5,208 bases of DNA from Lentisphaeria bacterium (GTDB lineage: Bacteria > Verrucomicrobiota > Lentisphaeria > Oligosphaerales > PUNB01), in the NCBI GenBank assembly GCA_007133055.1, contig SLNM01000384.1, positions 1-5,208 of the forward strand, given 5' to 3'. The position numbers were made by a program, and so were the translations under genes. A model generated the notes under the pieces. It saw only the letters and a program-made list of their open reading frames with translations. It searched no databases and was not told where the DNA came from. Positions 1 to 5,089 of the stretch are shown here, in pieces (the first letter of the stretch is position 1; each line of letters starts with the position of its first letter).

Positions 1-136
1 CGAGACCGTTGCGAAGCAACAGAGGCTGTCCGTAGGATAGCAGCGAAGCGGCAATCCGTCTCGCCCATGCGAATCGAGCCTGGTCGGGACAGATTCCCAA
101 CCTACGATTGGCTCGATTCGCACATTTCGCAATTCC
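1..136 (-). repeat. Composite REP/BIME-like repeat, copy A (left part may continue outside the window)
   Basis: Read on the minus strand, positions 136 to 65 match copies B and C with one and two mismatches over 72 bases. A perfect 13-bp inverted repeat (68-80 TGCGAATCGAGCC, 110-122 its complement) encloses an 8-bp hairpin (82-89 / 95-102, one G-T pair, 5-base loop). Its minus-strand 5' side is preceded by GTAG (plus CTAC, 102-105), the signature foot of REP elements. Positions 53-69 are shared only with copy C. Beyond them, TCTCG at 59-63 is complementary to CGAGA at 1-5. The stretch between holds small hairpins with GAA or GTA loops (8-20; 25-41 with one wobble; 40-52 with one mismatch). 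I infer a second REP hairpin with an enlarged loop. The element lies downstream of dapB, where its stems could stabilise or end the dap transcript. No gene is supported between 1 and 262. Confidence 0.75.
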
Positions 137-243
137 ATGATACTGATCAAGGGTGTGACGGTCAACGCCGCTGTGTTTTTTCGCCGGCGCATAGGATCAG
201 GACGCGTAGTCGATGGCAAGCCGAACTGCAACGCACCTCCGAT

Positions 244-260
244 GTTGAAAAAAATTCAAC
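244..260 (-). terminator. Small stem-loop just after dapB, weak terminator candidate
   Basis: GTTGAA at 244-249 pairs perfectly with TTCAAC at 255-260 around a five-base A loop (five T on the transcribed minus strand). It starts two bases beyond the dapB stop codon. The stem is only 6 bp and AT-rich, and no T-run follows it on the minus strand, so it does not meet the usual rho-independent terminator pattern. It could be a 3'-end stabiliser, or chance. Confidence 0.25.
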
Positions 261-262
261 CG

Positions 263-1072
263 TCATCGCAGTCCCAGGACATCCTGCATGTCAAACAAAC
301 CCGGGGCGCTCTCCAGCAGATACTTGACCGCACGCACCGCCCCTTTGCAGAAAGTCTGGCGGCCGGAAGCTTTATGGGTCAGCTCGACCCTTTCCCCGCC
401 GGTGGCAAAGATCACCGTATGATCGCCGACCACGTCGCCGCCGCGCACGGCGTGCATTCCTATTTCCCGACCATTGCGGGCTCCGACCATGCCTTGTCGC
501 CCATGCACCGCATCCCTGTCATAGTCCCGGCCAGTCGCTTCCGCCAGCACTTCGCCGAGTCGAACCGCAGTGCCGCTGGGAGCGTCCTTCTTCTGATTGT
601 GGTGCATTTCCACCACTTCGATGTCGTACTGGCCCCCAAGAATCGGCGCCACCTGGCGGCACAAGTGAAACAGAAGGTTAACTCCCACGCTCATATTCGG
701 GGCGAGCACAATCCGCCCGCCCTCGTCGGCAAGAGCCGCCAATTGCCCTCGTGCTTCGGCTTCCAAGCCGGTAATGCCAATGACCGCGACACATCCGGCG
801 GCAACGGCGGCGCGGGCGTTGTCGACAACCGCCTCCAAACTGGAAAAATCAATCATGGCATCAGCTCCGGCCAGAGCCGCCCGCAAGTCGGCGCTAATCC
901 TGACTCCCGCCTCACCGCAACCGGCCAGGGACCCGGCGTCCTGACCCAGAACCGGGCAGGCATCGCGTTCGACTGCGCCAACCAATTGCAACTGCTCGTC
1001 ATTCATAACGGCGGCAACCAATTCCCGGCCCATTCGGCCAGCCGCTCCAATTACCACTGTCTTTATCTGCAT
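263..1072 (-). CDS. dapB: 4-hydroxy-tetrahydrodipicolinate reductase
   Basis: Cytoplasmic enzyme of the diaminopimelate/lysine pathway. It reduces the DapA product, 4-hydroxy-tetrahydrodipicolinate, with NAD(P)H to tetrahydrodipicolinate. The 269-residue protein is full length for the family. The N-terminal Rossmann domain carries the dinucleotide loop GAAGRMG (9-15), with E35 at the end of the second strand where an acidic residue favours NADH. DFSS (75-78), GITG (99-102) and APNMSVGVN (124-132) follow. The substrate domain has the DapB signature EVVEMHHNQKKDAPSGTA (152-169), whose H157, H158 and K161 correspond to E. coli H159, H160 and K163. The C-terminus, GLFDMQDVLGL, is typical. AAGGGAG (1079-1085) lies 6 bases before the ATG and supports this start. 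The gene follows dapA after 161 bp on the same strand, so co-transcription is likely but not proven. Confidence 0.98.
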   Translation of the reverse strand: MQIKTVVIGAAGRMGRELVAAVMNDEQLQLVGAVERDACPVLGQDAGSLAGCGEAGVRISADLRAALAGADAMIDFSSLEAVVDNARAAVAAGCVAVIGITGLEAEARGQLAALADEGGRIVLAPNMSVGVNLLFHLCRQVAPILGGQYDIEVVEMHHNQKKDAPSGTAVRLGEVLAEATGRDYDRDAVHGRQGMVGARNGREIGMHAVRGGDVVGDHTVIFATGGERVELTHKASGRQTFCKGAVRAVKYLLESAPGLFDMQDVLGLR

Positions 1073-1233
1073 TGTTCACTCCCTTCTGGTTGATCTGCGC
1101 AACCGTTCACGGCTCCGCCGTTTGGACTTGGCTGTATCTCCCCTCGACACCCCGAACCTCCGTCGAAGCAGTTCGTCCCACACGCCGTCGAGTCGTTCAC
1201 CCTGTGATCCCAGCCTTTGCTGCGCCGATACGG
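1073..1233 (-). other. dapA-dapB intergenic spacer with an unproven short arginine-rich reading frame
   Basis: The 161 bp between dapA and dapB are longer than expected for a tight operon. On the minus strand a frame is open from within the dapA end to a TGA at 1076-1078, three bases before the dapB ATG. Possible starts are GTG at 1181-1183 (35 codons) and CTG at 1211-1213 (45 codons). The predicted peptide begins VWDELLRRRFGVSRG and ends in a run rich in Arg, Lys and Ser. Neither start has a well-placed Shine-Dalgarno site, and arginine-rich frames arise easily in GC-rich non-coding DNA. I see no clear promoter or terminator here. It may simply be a spacer containing the dapB ribosome binding site. 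Confidence 0.2.
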
Positions 1234-2112
1234 CTATTGAAGATCAATCCCGGCGGCGACCATGCTCAGCCGCAGTTGTGCTTTCTTCTCCTCGCCAGTC
1301 GGGCACAAGGGCAGGCGATACTCCTCGGCGATCATCCCGGTCATAGCCATCGCCGCCTTAATCGGAATCGGATTGGTGTCAATAAACAAATCACGGAACA
1401 AGGGGAAAAGCCGACCGTGCAGCTCGCGGGCCTCCTGCCAGCGTCCGGCCAAGGCTGAGTGGACCATTTTCGCCACCGGGCCAGGCACTAGGTTGGCGGC
1501 CACGCTGATCACCCCTTTGCCGCCAACCACCATCCTAGGCAGAGTCATGGCGTCGTCGCCGCTGAGAACCGACATGTCAGGACAGGCCGCCACCAGCTCG
1601 CTGGTGCGGTCGATGTTGTCGGTGGCCTCCTTGATCGCAACAATGGCGGGGTGCTCGGCCAGCCGCACCGCCGTCTCCACGGCAATTTCGCAACCGCTGC
1701 GCCCGGGAACATTGTAGAGGACAACCGGCAAACCACCCTGTTCGGCGATGCTCATGAAATGACGATACAATCCCTCCTGACTTGGCTTGTTGTAATAGGG
1801 GGTCACCTGTAAAGTGGCGTCAACCCCCTGATCCGCCGCGTGCCGGGTCAGACGCACCGCTTCCGCCGTCGCATTGCCACCGGTGCCGGCAATCACCAGA
1901 CAACGACCAGCCACGGTTTCGGCAGTGAACTCGATCACTTGCTCATGCTCATGAAAATCCAGGGTCGGAGACTCGCCAGTGGTGCCCATCGGCACAACCC
2001 CGTCAACTCCATTGGCAATCTGCGCCTCCAAAATCCGGGCAAATGCGTCAAAATCAATTTTTCCGTCGCGAAACGGAGTGACCAATGCCGTAAAACATCC
2101 TTGTAGTTGCAT
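1234..2112 (-). CDS. dapA: 4-hydroxy-tetrahydrodipicolinate synthase
   Basis: First committed enzyme of the diaminopimelate/lysine branch. It condenses pyruvate with aspartate semialdehyde by a Schiff-base mechanism in a TIM barrel. The 292 residues equal the E. coli length, and key residues fall at the same numbers: T44 and T45 in GTTGE (43-47), Y107 in VTPYYNKP, Y133 and R138 in LYNVPGR, and Schiff-base lysine K161 in AIKEAT. GGKGVISVAAN (197-207) is the conserved late-barrel segment. Of the lysine-feedback residues known in E. coli, S48, H56, N80, E84 and Y106 are present, but A49 is Pro and H53 is Phe here, so inhibition by lysine is plausible but uncertain. GAGGAG (2120-2125) is 7 bases before the ATG. 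dapB follows on the same strand, and proC diverges upstream. Confidence 0.98.
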   Translation of the reverse strand: MQLQGCFTALVTPFRDGKIDFDAFARILEAQIANGVDGVVPMGTTGESPTLDFHEHEQVIEFTAETVAGRCLVIAGTGGNATAEAVRLTRHAADQGVDATLQVTPYYNKPSQEGLYRHFMSIAEQGGLPVVLYNVPGRSGCEIAVETAVRLAEHPAIVAIKEATDNIDRTSELVAACPDMSVLSGDDAMTLPRMVVGGKGVISVAANLVPGPVAKMVHSALAGRWQEARELHGRLFPLFRDLFIDTNPIPIKAAMAMTGMIAEEYRLPLCPTGEEKKAQLRLSMVAAGIDLQ

Positions 2113-2288
2113 GTTCTTACTCCTCGATCTTTGTTTTCAGTCTATAAAAGATTGGCGGCGAAACCATCAGAATACTCATGCTAGTATGAATTCAGGCTGG
2201 ACTTTTCGTTTTCCACCGTCATGTTACCCTAATGCGAGTTCCCGAAAAAGCCAGGCGGACGATTTTTGTGCGCAATCCGCAATCGTTA
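2113..2288. promoter_or_regulatory. Divergent dapA/proC control region with weak promoter-like elements
   Basis: This region separates the dapA start from repeat copy B and must hold the dapA promoter; it probably holds that of proC too. On the minus strand, TATAGA (2141-2146), 28 bases before the dapA ATG, is a fair -10 box, but the hexamer 17 bp upstream (TGATGG, 2164-2169) is a poor -35. An inverted repeat, ATACT-N6-AGTAT (2172-2187), lies just upstream of that position and could be an operator or chance. On the plus strand, TATAGG at 2287-2292 at the edge of the repeat is the only -10-like box I see for proC, without a convincing -35. No coding region is supported here. Confidence 0.3.
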
Positions 2289-2387
2289 TAGGGAATTGCG
2301 AAATGTGCGAATCGAGCCAATTGTAGGTTGGGAATCTGTCCCGACCAGGCTCGATTCGCATGGTCGACTCGGATAGTCGACCTACAA
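2289..2387 (+). repeat. Composite REP/BIME-like repeat, copy B (two inverted REP hairpins)
   Basis: This is the most complete copy. The first 74 bases (2289-2362) differ from copy C at one position. A perfect 13-bp inverted repeat (2306-2318 / 2348-2360) encloses REP hairpin 1: GTAG at 2323-2326, stem 2326-2333 / 2339-2346 with one G-T pair, loop ATCTG. To its right, on the minus strand, is hairpin 2: GTAG (plus CTAC, 2382-2385), stem 2382-2375 / 2369-2362, loop ATCCG. Both hairpins have GTA, an 8-bp stem and a 5-base loop, in opposite orientation, as in a BIME. Because of this, TTGTAGGT (2321-2328) is complementary to ACCTACAA (2380-2387). The element ends 6 bases before the proC Shine-Dalgarno site, so it probably forms part of the proC leader or overlaps its promoter. 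Confidence 0.85.
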
Positions 2388-2408
2388 ATATTTAGAGAGG
2401 GCAACAAA

Positions 2409-3200
2409 GTGAATATCGGCTTTATCGGCACCGGAAAAATGGCAACGGCCATCGCCCGTGGTTTAATCAGGCAGCAGGCCTGGCCGGGCACGGCTTTGTT
2501 CGGGGTGGACGTCTCGGCGCAGGCCCGAGCCGAGTTCACTGCGTCCACCAGCGCACCATGCCTGCCCGACCTAGCCGCGCTGGCGGCCAAGGCCGACATT
2601 CTTATTTTGGCGGTCAAGCCCCAGGACGCCGCCGCCGCAGCCGAACAAGTCGCCCCCCACAGCCGGGACAAGCTGATCATCTCCATCGCCGCCGGACTGA
2701 CGCTGGAAAAGCTGTGCGCCTGGCTTGGCCATCGGCGCATTGTCCGGGTTATGCCAAACACGCCGGCCACCGTCGGCCAGGGAGTAACCGTATACGCCTG
2801 CGCCCCGGCAGTAACCGAGACCGACAAGCAGCTCACCGAGCGCATCTTCGGAGCGGTCGGAATGGTTCGTCCCCTGCCCGAGGAATTGTTGAATGCGGCA
2901 ACCGCCCTCAGCGGCAGCGGGCCGGCCTACGTTTTCGAGGTGATGCAAGCCCTGATCAAGGCCGGAACGGAAGTCGGACTGGAGCCCGGCCTGGCCAGGG
3001 AACTGACGGCGCAGACAATGCTCGGCAGCGCCGCCATGGTACTGCAGAACGTTGGTTCGCCGGAACAGTTGCGGGATGCGGTAACCTCGCCCGGAGGCAC
3101 TACCGAAGCAGGACTGCGAATCCTAAGGAAAGGAAAGCTGGAAGAGCTGCTGAGCAACACCGTCCGAGCCGCCCGTGATCGCGCACGCGAGCTGGCCTGA
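2409..3200 (+). CDS. proC: Pyrroline-5-carboxylate reductase
   Basis: Catalyses the last step of proline biosynthesis in the cytoplasm: NAD(P)H reduction of 1-pyrroline-5-carboxylate to proline. The 263-residue product starts at GTG (2409-2411), with AGAGAGG (2394-2400) 8 bases upstream. The protein then opens with NIGFIGTGKMA, the usual ProC N-terminus (glycines 7 and 9, M11, A12 of the dinucleotide loop). The frame stays open upstream, but those residues are encoded by repeat copy B and are not ProC-like. Other landmarks are AVKPQ (68-72), RVMPNTPA (113-120), LSGSGPAY (167-174), and the P5C reductase signature around DAVTSPGGTTEAG (223-235). The length is normal. It appears monocistronic here: dapA diverges upstream and hisF converges downstream. 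Nothing in the sequence ties it to another proline gene. Confidence 0.97.
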   Translation: MNIGFIGTGKMATAIARGLIRQQAWPGTALFGVDVSAQARAEFTASTSAPCLPDLAALAAKADILILAVKPQDAAAAAEQVAPHSRDKLIISIAAGLTLEKLCAWLGHRRIVRVMPNTPATVGQGVTVYACAPAVTETDKQLTERIFGAVGMVRPLPEELLNAATALSGSGPAYVFEVMQALIKAGTEVGLEPGLARELTAQTMLGSAAMVLQNVGSPEQLRDAVTSPGGTTEAGLRILRKGKLEELLSNTVRAARDRARELA

Positions 3201-3214
3201 ATTATTCAGGCTGG
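3192..3214 (+). terminator. Stem-loop overlapping the proC stop codon
   Basis: GCCTGAA (3195-3201, containing the TGA stop) pairs perfectly with TTCAGGC (3205-3211) around a TTA loop. The stem can extend through two wobble pairs to a C-G at 3192/3214. No T-run follows, so it is not a standard intrinsic terminator; it may be a 3' stabiliser or part of a bidirectional end. The rest of the 147-bp convergent gap to hisF (3201-3347) holds a 10-bp perfect palindrome (CGGCGCGCCG, 3225-3234) and nothing else I can assign. Confidence 0.3.
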
Positions 3215-3347
3215 TGCCCGGTTGCGGCGCGCCGTACAAACAGGGCGTTGCATTTGCGCTCAAAGGTGAGTTCTGGTGTGTCAGGTGCGTTCGATGGACG
3301 GAACAGACAGTGCGAAGGATTGGCATCGGCACCAAATCTCCGCCTGG

Positions 3348-4175
3348 TCACTGACTCATTGCGCAGGAGGGCGCGGGACGCACCCTGACCCCCTCTTCGG
3401 CCAGGTAGTCTTTCAGGTCCTTGATGGTATAGCCGTCGATATGCAGCATGGAGGCGACCAGGGCAGCGTCGGCGCAGCCTTCGCGTAAAACATCACGCAA
3501 ATGTTCAGGCCTGCCCGCCCCGCCGGAGGCGATCACTGGAATGCCCACCTGTCGGGAGATTAGGCGGGTCAAGTTGATTTCATAACCCTCTTTGGTGCCG
3601 TCGGCGTCGATTGAGTTCAAACAGAGTTCTCCTGCCCCCAGCTCTTCGGCGCGCTGCGCCCATTGCAGCGCGTCCATGCCGGTTCTCTCGCGACCGCCAT
3701 AGATCACCACTTCGTAACCGGAGGGGATTTTGGTCGAGGCCTCGACCCGCAATACATCCATGCCCAGAACCATGCACTGCCGCCCGAAAACACTGGCTCC
3801 CCGATGCACAATGTCGGGCTCGAGCACCGCACCGGTATTGACACTGATTTTCTCCGCTCCGGCCTGTAGCACCGCCCGCATGTCCGCCAGAGTGTGCAGG
3901 CCGCCGCCGACTGCAAAGGGAATGAACACCTCGGCCGCCACCCGCCGTACGACATCGAGCATGATCCCGCGCTTTTCCGAAGAGGCGGTGATGTCGTAGA
4001 AAATTAACTCGTCCGCCCCCTCCCGGTAATACCGGCGAGCCATCGCAACCGGATCGCCGATGTCGATGTTGTCGAGAAACTTCACCCCCTTGGTGGTGCG
4101 CCCGGCCCGAACGTCAAGACAGGGGATAATTCTCCGGCTTAGGGTTGAGCCGGCAAGCTGGGAGGTGGCGGTCAT
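3348..4175 (-). CDS. hisF: Imidazole glycerol phosphate synthase, cyclase subunit HisF
   Basis: HisF works with the glutaminase HisH. It uses ammonia channelled through its barrel to convert PRFAR into imidazole glycerol phosphate and AICAR in histidine biosynthesis. The 275-residue barrel has RIIPCLDV (15-22), where D21 matches the family's catalytic Asp11, and GMDV (138-141), where D140 matches Asp130. Phosphate-binding loops are AVGGGL (88-93) and ASGGAG (216-221); NSIDADGT (187-194) is also conserved. The usual family start falls near residue 12, but no ATG, GTG or TTG lies there, so the protein has about 9 extra N-terminal residues. A short tail follows GVRVRP. The Shine-Dalgarno site is weak (GGGGA, 13 bases upstream). 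The rplI stop lies 27 bp before the start, so expression probably depends on the ribosomal-protein transcript. No hisH or other his gene is in the window. Confidence 0.97.
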   Translation of the reverse strand: MTATSQLAGSTLSRRIIPCLDVRAGRTTKGVKFLDNIDIGDPVAMARRYYREGADELIFYDITASSEKRGIMLDVVRRVAAEVFIPFAVGGGLHTLADMRAVLQAGAEKISVNTGAVLEPDIVHRGASVFGRQCMVLGMDVLRVEASTKIPSGYEVVIYGGRERTGMDALQWAQRAEELGAGELCLNSIDADGTKEGYEINLTRLISRQVGIPVIASGGAGRPEHLRDVLREGCADAALVASMLHIDGYTIKDLKDYLAEEGVRVRPAPSCAMSQ

Positions 4176-4202
4176 CGGAATGCGTATATCCCCGGGGAGG
4201 TG

Positions 4203-4652
4203 TCAAACTCTAACCACCCAAACCTTGAGGGAAGCTTTGATTTCGGGTGCCACATTAATCTCGATATTGTAGACGCCAAGCTCGCGGATCGGCTCCTCTA
4301 TGGCCACCCATTCCCGCTCAATTTGCAGGTCGTTGCCAGCCATGGCTTCGACCACCTGTTGCTCGGACACCGAGCCGTAAAGCTTTTCCTGCTCGTTGGC
4401 CTCGACGGCAATGGTAATCGACGTTTTCCCAATTTGTTCGGCCAGCTGACGCAGCGACTCGAGCCTTTGCTCGTGCTCCTGCTGCAACTTTGCCTTGCGC
4501 GCTTCGATCTGCTTCAACACCTGTTCGGTCACCGGCGCCGCCAGTTTCTGGGGCAATAGGTAGTTTCGTGCATAACCGGGCGCCACCCTGACGACTTCGC
4601 CGATGTCACCCAGTGAATCGACTTTTTCCAGAAGTACAAGTTCAACGGCCAT
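4203..4652 (-). CDS. rplI: 50S ribosomal protein L9
   Basis: L9 binds 23S rRNA near the base of the L1 stalk and affects reading-frame maintenance. The 149 residues equal the usual bacterial length. The N-terminal RNA-binding domain shows VELVLLEKVDSLGDIGEVVRV followed by the hallmark GYARNYLLPQKLA (26-38). The Gly expected four residues after NYL in the classical signature is Lys36 here, a variant I believe occurs in several phyla. A long charged helix (about 41-75, EARKAKLQQEHEQRLESL) leads to the C-terminal domain, with KLYGSV (90-95) and EPIRELGVYNIEI (120-132). AGGAGA (4663-4668) is 10 bases before the ATG. The gene lies 48 bp after rpsR and 27 bp before hisF in the same direction, consistent with one operon. 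Confidence 0.97.
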   Translation of the reverse strand: MAVELVLLEKVDSLGDIGEVVRVAPGYARNYLLPQKLAAPVTEQVLKQIEARKAKLQQEHEQRLESLRQLAEQIGKTSITIAVEANEQEKLYGSVSEQQVVEAMAGNDLQIEREWVAIEEPIRELGVYNIEINVAPEIKASLKVWVVRV

Positions 4653-4671
4653 ATTTGCTCTCTCTCCTGCA

Positions 4672-4699
4672 ATACTATACCATATTTCGCTAAAATCAA
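4672..4699 (-). promoter_or_regulatory. Possible weak promoter between rpsR and rplI
   Basis: On the minus strand, TTGATT (4694-4699) and TAGTAT (4672-4677) are separated by 16 bp in an AT-rich 48-bp gap. They match the sigma-70 hexamers moderately. A start here would leave a short leader containing the rplI ribosome binding site and could give rplI and hisF extra transcription. The evidence is only motif resemblance in AT-rich spacer DNA. Confidence 0.2.
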
Positions 4700-4700
4700 C

Positions 4701-4943
4701 TCACATTGTCAAAGCCAGATTGCGAGCCTGCTTTACCGCGCTCCGAAGCATTTTCTGGTGGGTATAGCAGTTGCCGGTAATCCGGCGCGACAGGATTTTT
4801 CCCTCCTCGGTCTGGTAGCGCCGCAAAAAATCCACGTCCTTGAAATCAATGTAACCAACTCCGTTCTCGCACATGCGGCAAACTTTGACCCGGCTTAGCC
4901 GGCGCCGTTTCCGCTGCCTGTCCTTACGCATTGTTCTTGCCAT
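4701..4943 (-). CDS. rpsR: 30S ribosomal protein S18, zinc-ribbon (C+) form
   Basis: S18 is a small-subunit platform protein that partners S6. The 80-residue product has a basic N-terminus (MRKDRQRKRRRLSR) and the family core YIDFKDVDFLRRYQTEEGKI (31-50), then SRRITGNC (52-59). Cysteines C22 and C25 (CRMC) and the pair C59/H62 (CYTH) make the metal-binding set of the zinc-type form of S18; E. coli S18 lacks it. The ATG at 4941-4943 is preceded 11 bases upstream by AAGGAG (4955-4960). The frame is open further upstream to near 5093, but that extension is encoded by repeat copy C and is unlike S18, so it is rejected. The order ssb, rpsR, rplI is the classical ribosomal operon order, but the 146-bp gap to ssb is unusually wide because of the repeat. 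Confidence 0.97.
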   Translation of the reverse strand: MARTMRKDRQRKRRRLSRVKVCRMCENGVGYIDFKDVDFLRRYQTEEGKILSRRITGNCYTHQKMLRSAVKQARNLALTM

Positions 4944-4973
4944 TTCCAGTGTTACTCCTTGGTTATGATGATT

Positions 4974-5060
4974 TAGGGAATTGCGAAATGTGCGAATCGA
5001 GCCAATTGTAGGTTGGGAATCTGTCCCAACCAGGCTCGATTCGCATGGGCGAGACGGATT
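4974..5060 (+). repeat. Composite REP/BIME-like repeat, copy C (between ssb and rpsR)
   Basis: Positions 4974-5047 match copy B at 73 of 74 bases. The perfect 13-bp arms (4991-5003 / 5033-5045) enclose a fully Watson-Crick 8-bp hairpin (5011-5018 / 5024-5031, loop ATCTG), preceded by GTAG at 5008-5011. The next 13 bases, to 5060, match copy A rather than B. They keep the left arm and CGGAT loop of the second hairpin but lose its right arm to an AT-rich sequence. The element fills most of the ssb-rpsR gap and ends 13 bases before the rpsR Shine-Dalgarno site on the gene's strand. It must therefore be transcribed as structured RNA inside the operon, unless a separate promoter starts downstream of it. 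Confidence 0.85.
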
Positions 5061-5061
5061 A

Positions 5062-5088
5062 CTTATATAAAATTCCGCCGACAAACAA
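5062..5088 (-). promoter_or_regulatory. Possible promoter between ssb and repeat copy C
   Basis: On the minus strand, TTGTTT (5083-5088), directly after the ssb stop, and TATAAG (5062-5067) are spaced 15 bp apart. The -10 box is good; the -35 box and the spacing are poor. If active, transcription would begin near the right edge of copy C and place the whole repeat in the rpsR leader. Motif resemblance is the only evidence. Confidence 0.2.
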
Positions 5089-5089
5089 C

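Noticed and set aside
1..63. Cloverleaf-like fold that might suggest a tRNA or small structured RNA
   Set aside because: No anticodon arm geometry, T-loop sequence or CCA end can be placed; it is better explained as the expanded second hairpin of the repeat.
1..231. Minus-strand open frame from TTG at 229-231 (GGAGG nearby) running off the left edge
   Set aside because: Most of the frame is the repeat element, whose sequence recurs elsewhere in the window; the Shine-Dalgarno spacing is only 4 bases and the peptide has no recognisable domain.
137..1093. Long plus-strand frame of 318 codons
   Set aside because: It lies antisense to dapB, whose identity is certain; it is a GC-rich shadow frame with no family resemblance.
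2328..2408. Upstream TTG start for proC adding 27 residues
   Set aside because: The added residues are encoded by repeat copy B, resemble no ProC, and GTG at 2409 has a well-spaced AGAGAGG and begins the canonical NIGFIGTGKMA.
3123..3335. Minus-strand frame of 70 codons after hisF
   Set aside because: It overlaps the proC 3' end antisense, has no recognisable motif, and crosses the convergent gap without a good ribosome site.
4189..4198. TCCCCGGGGA palindrome between rplI and hisF as an operator or terminator
   Set aside because: A 10-bp GC palindrome is too short to form a useful hairpin and has no loop or T-run; it only supplies the weak GGGGA before hisF.
1..5060. Repeated units as a CRISPR array
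   Set aside because: Copies are about 2.3-2.7 kb apart, in both orientations, with genes between; there are no short regular spacers or cas genes.
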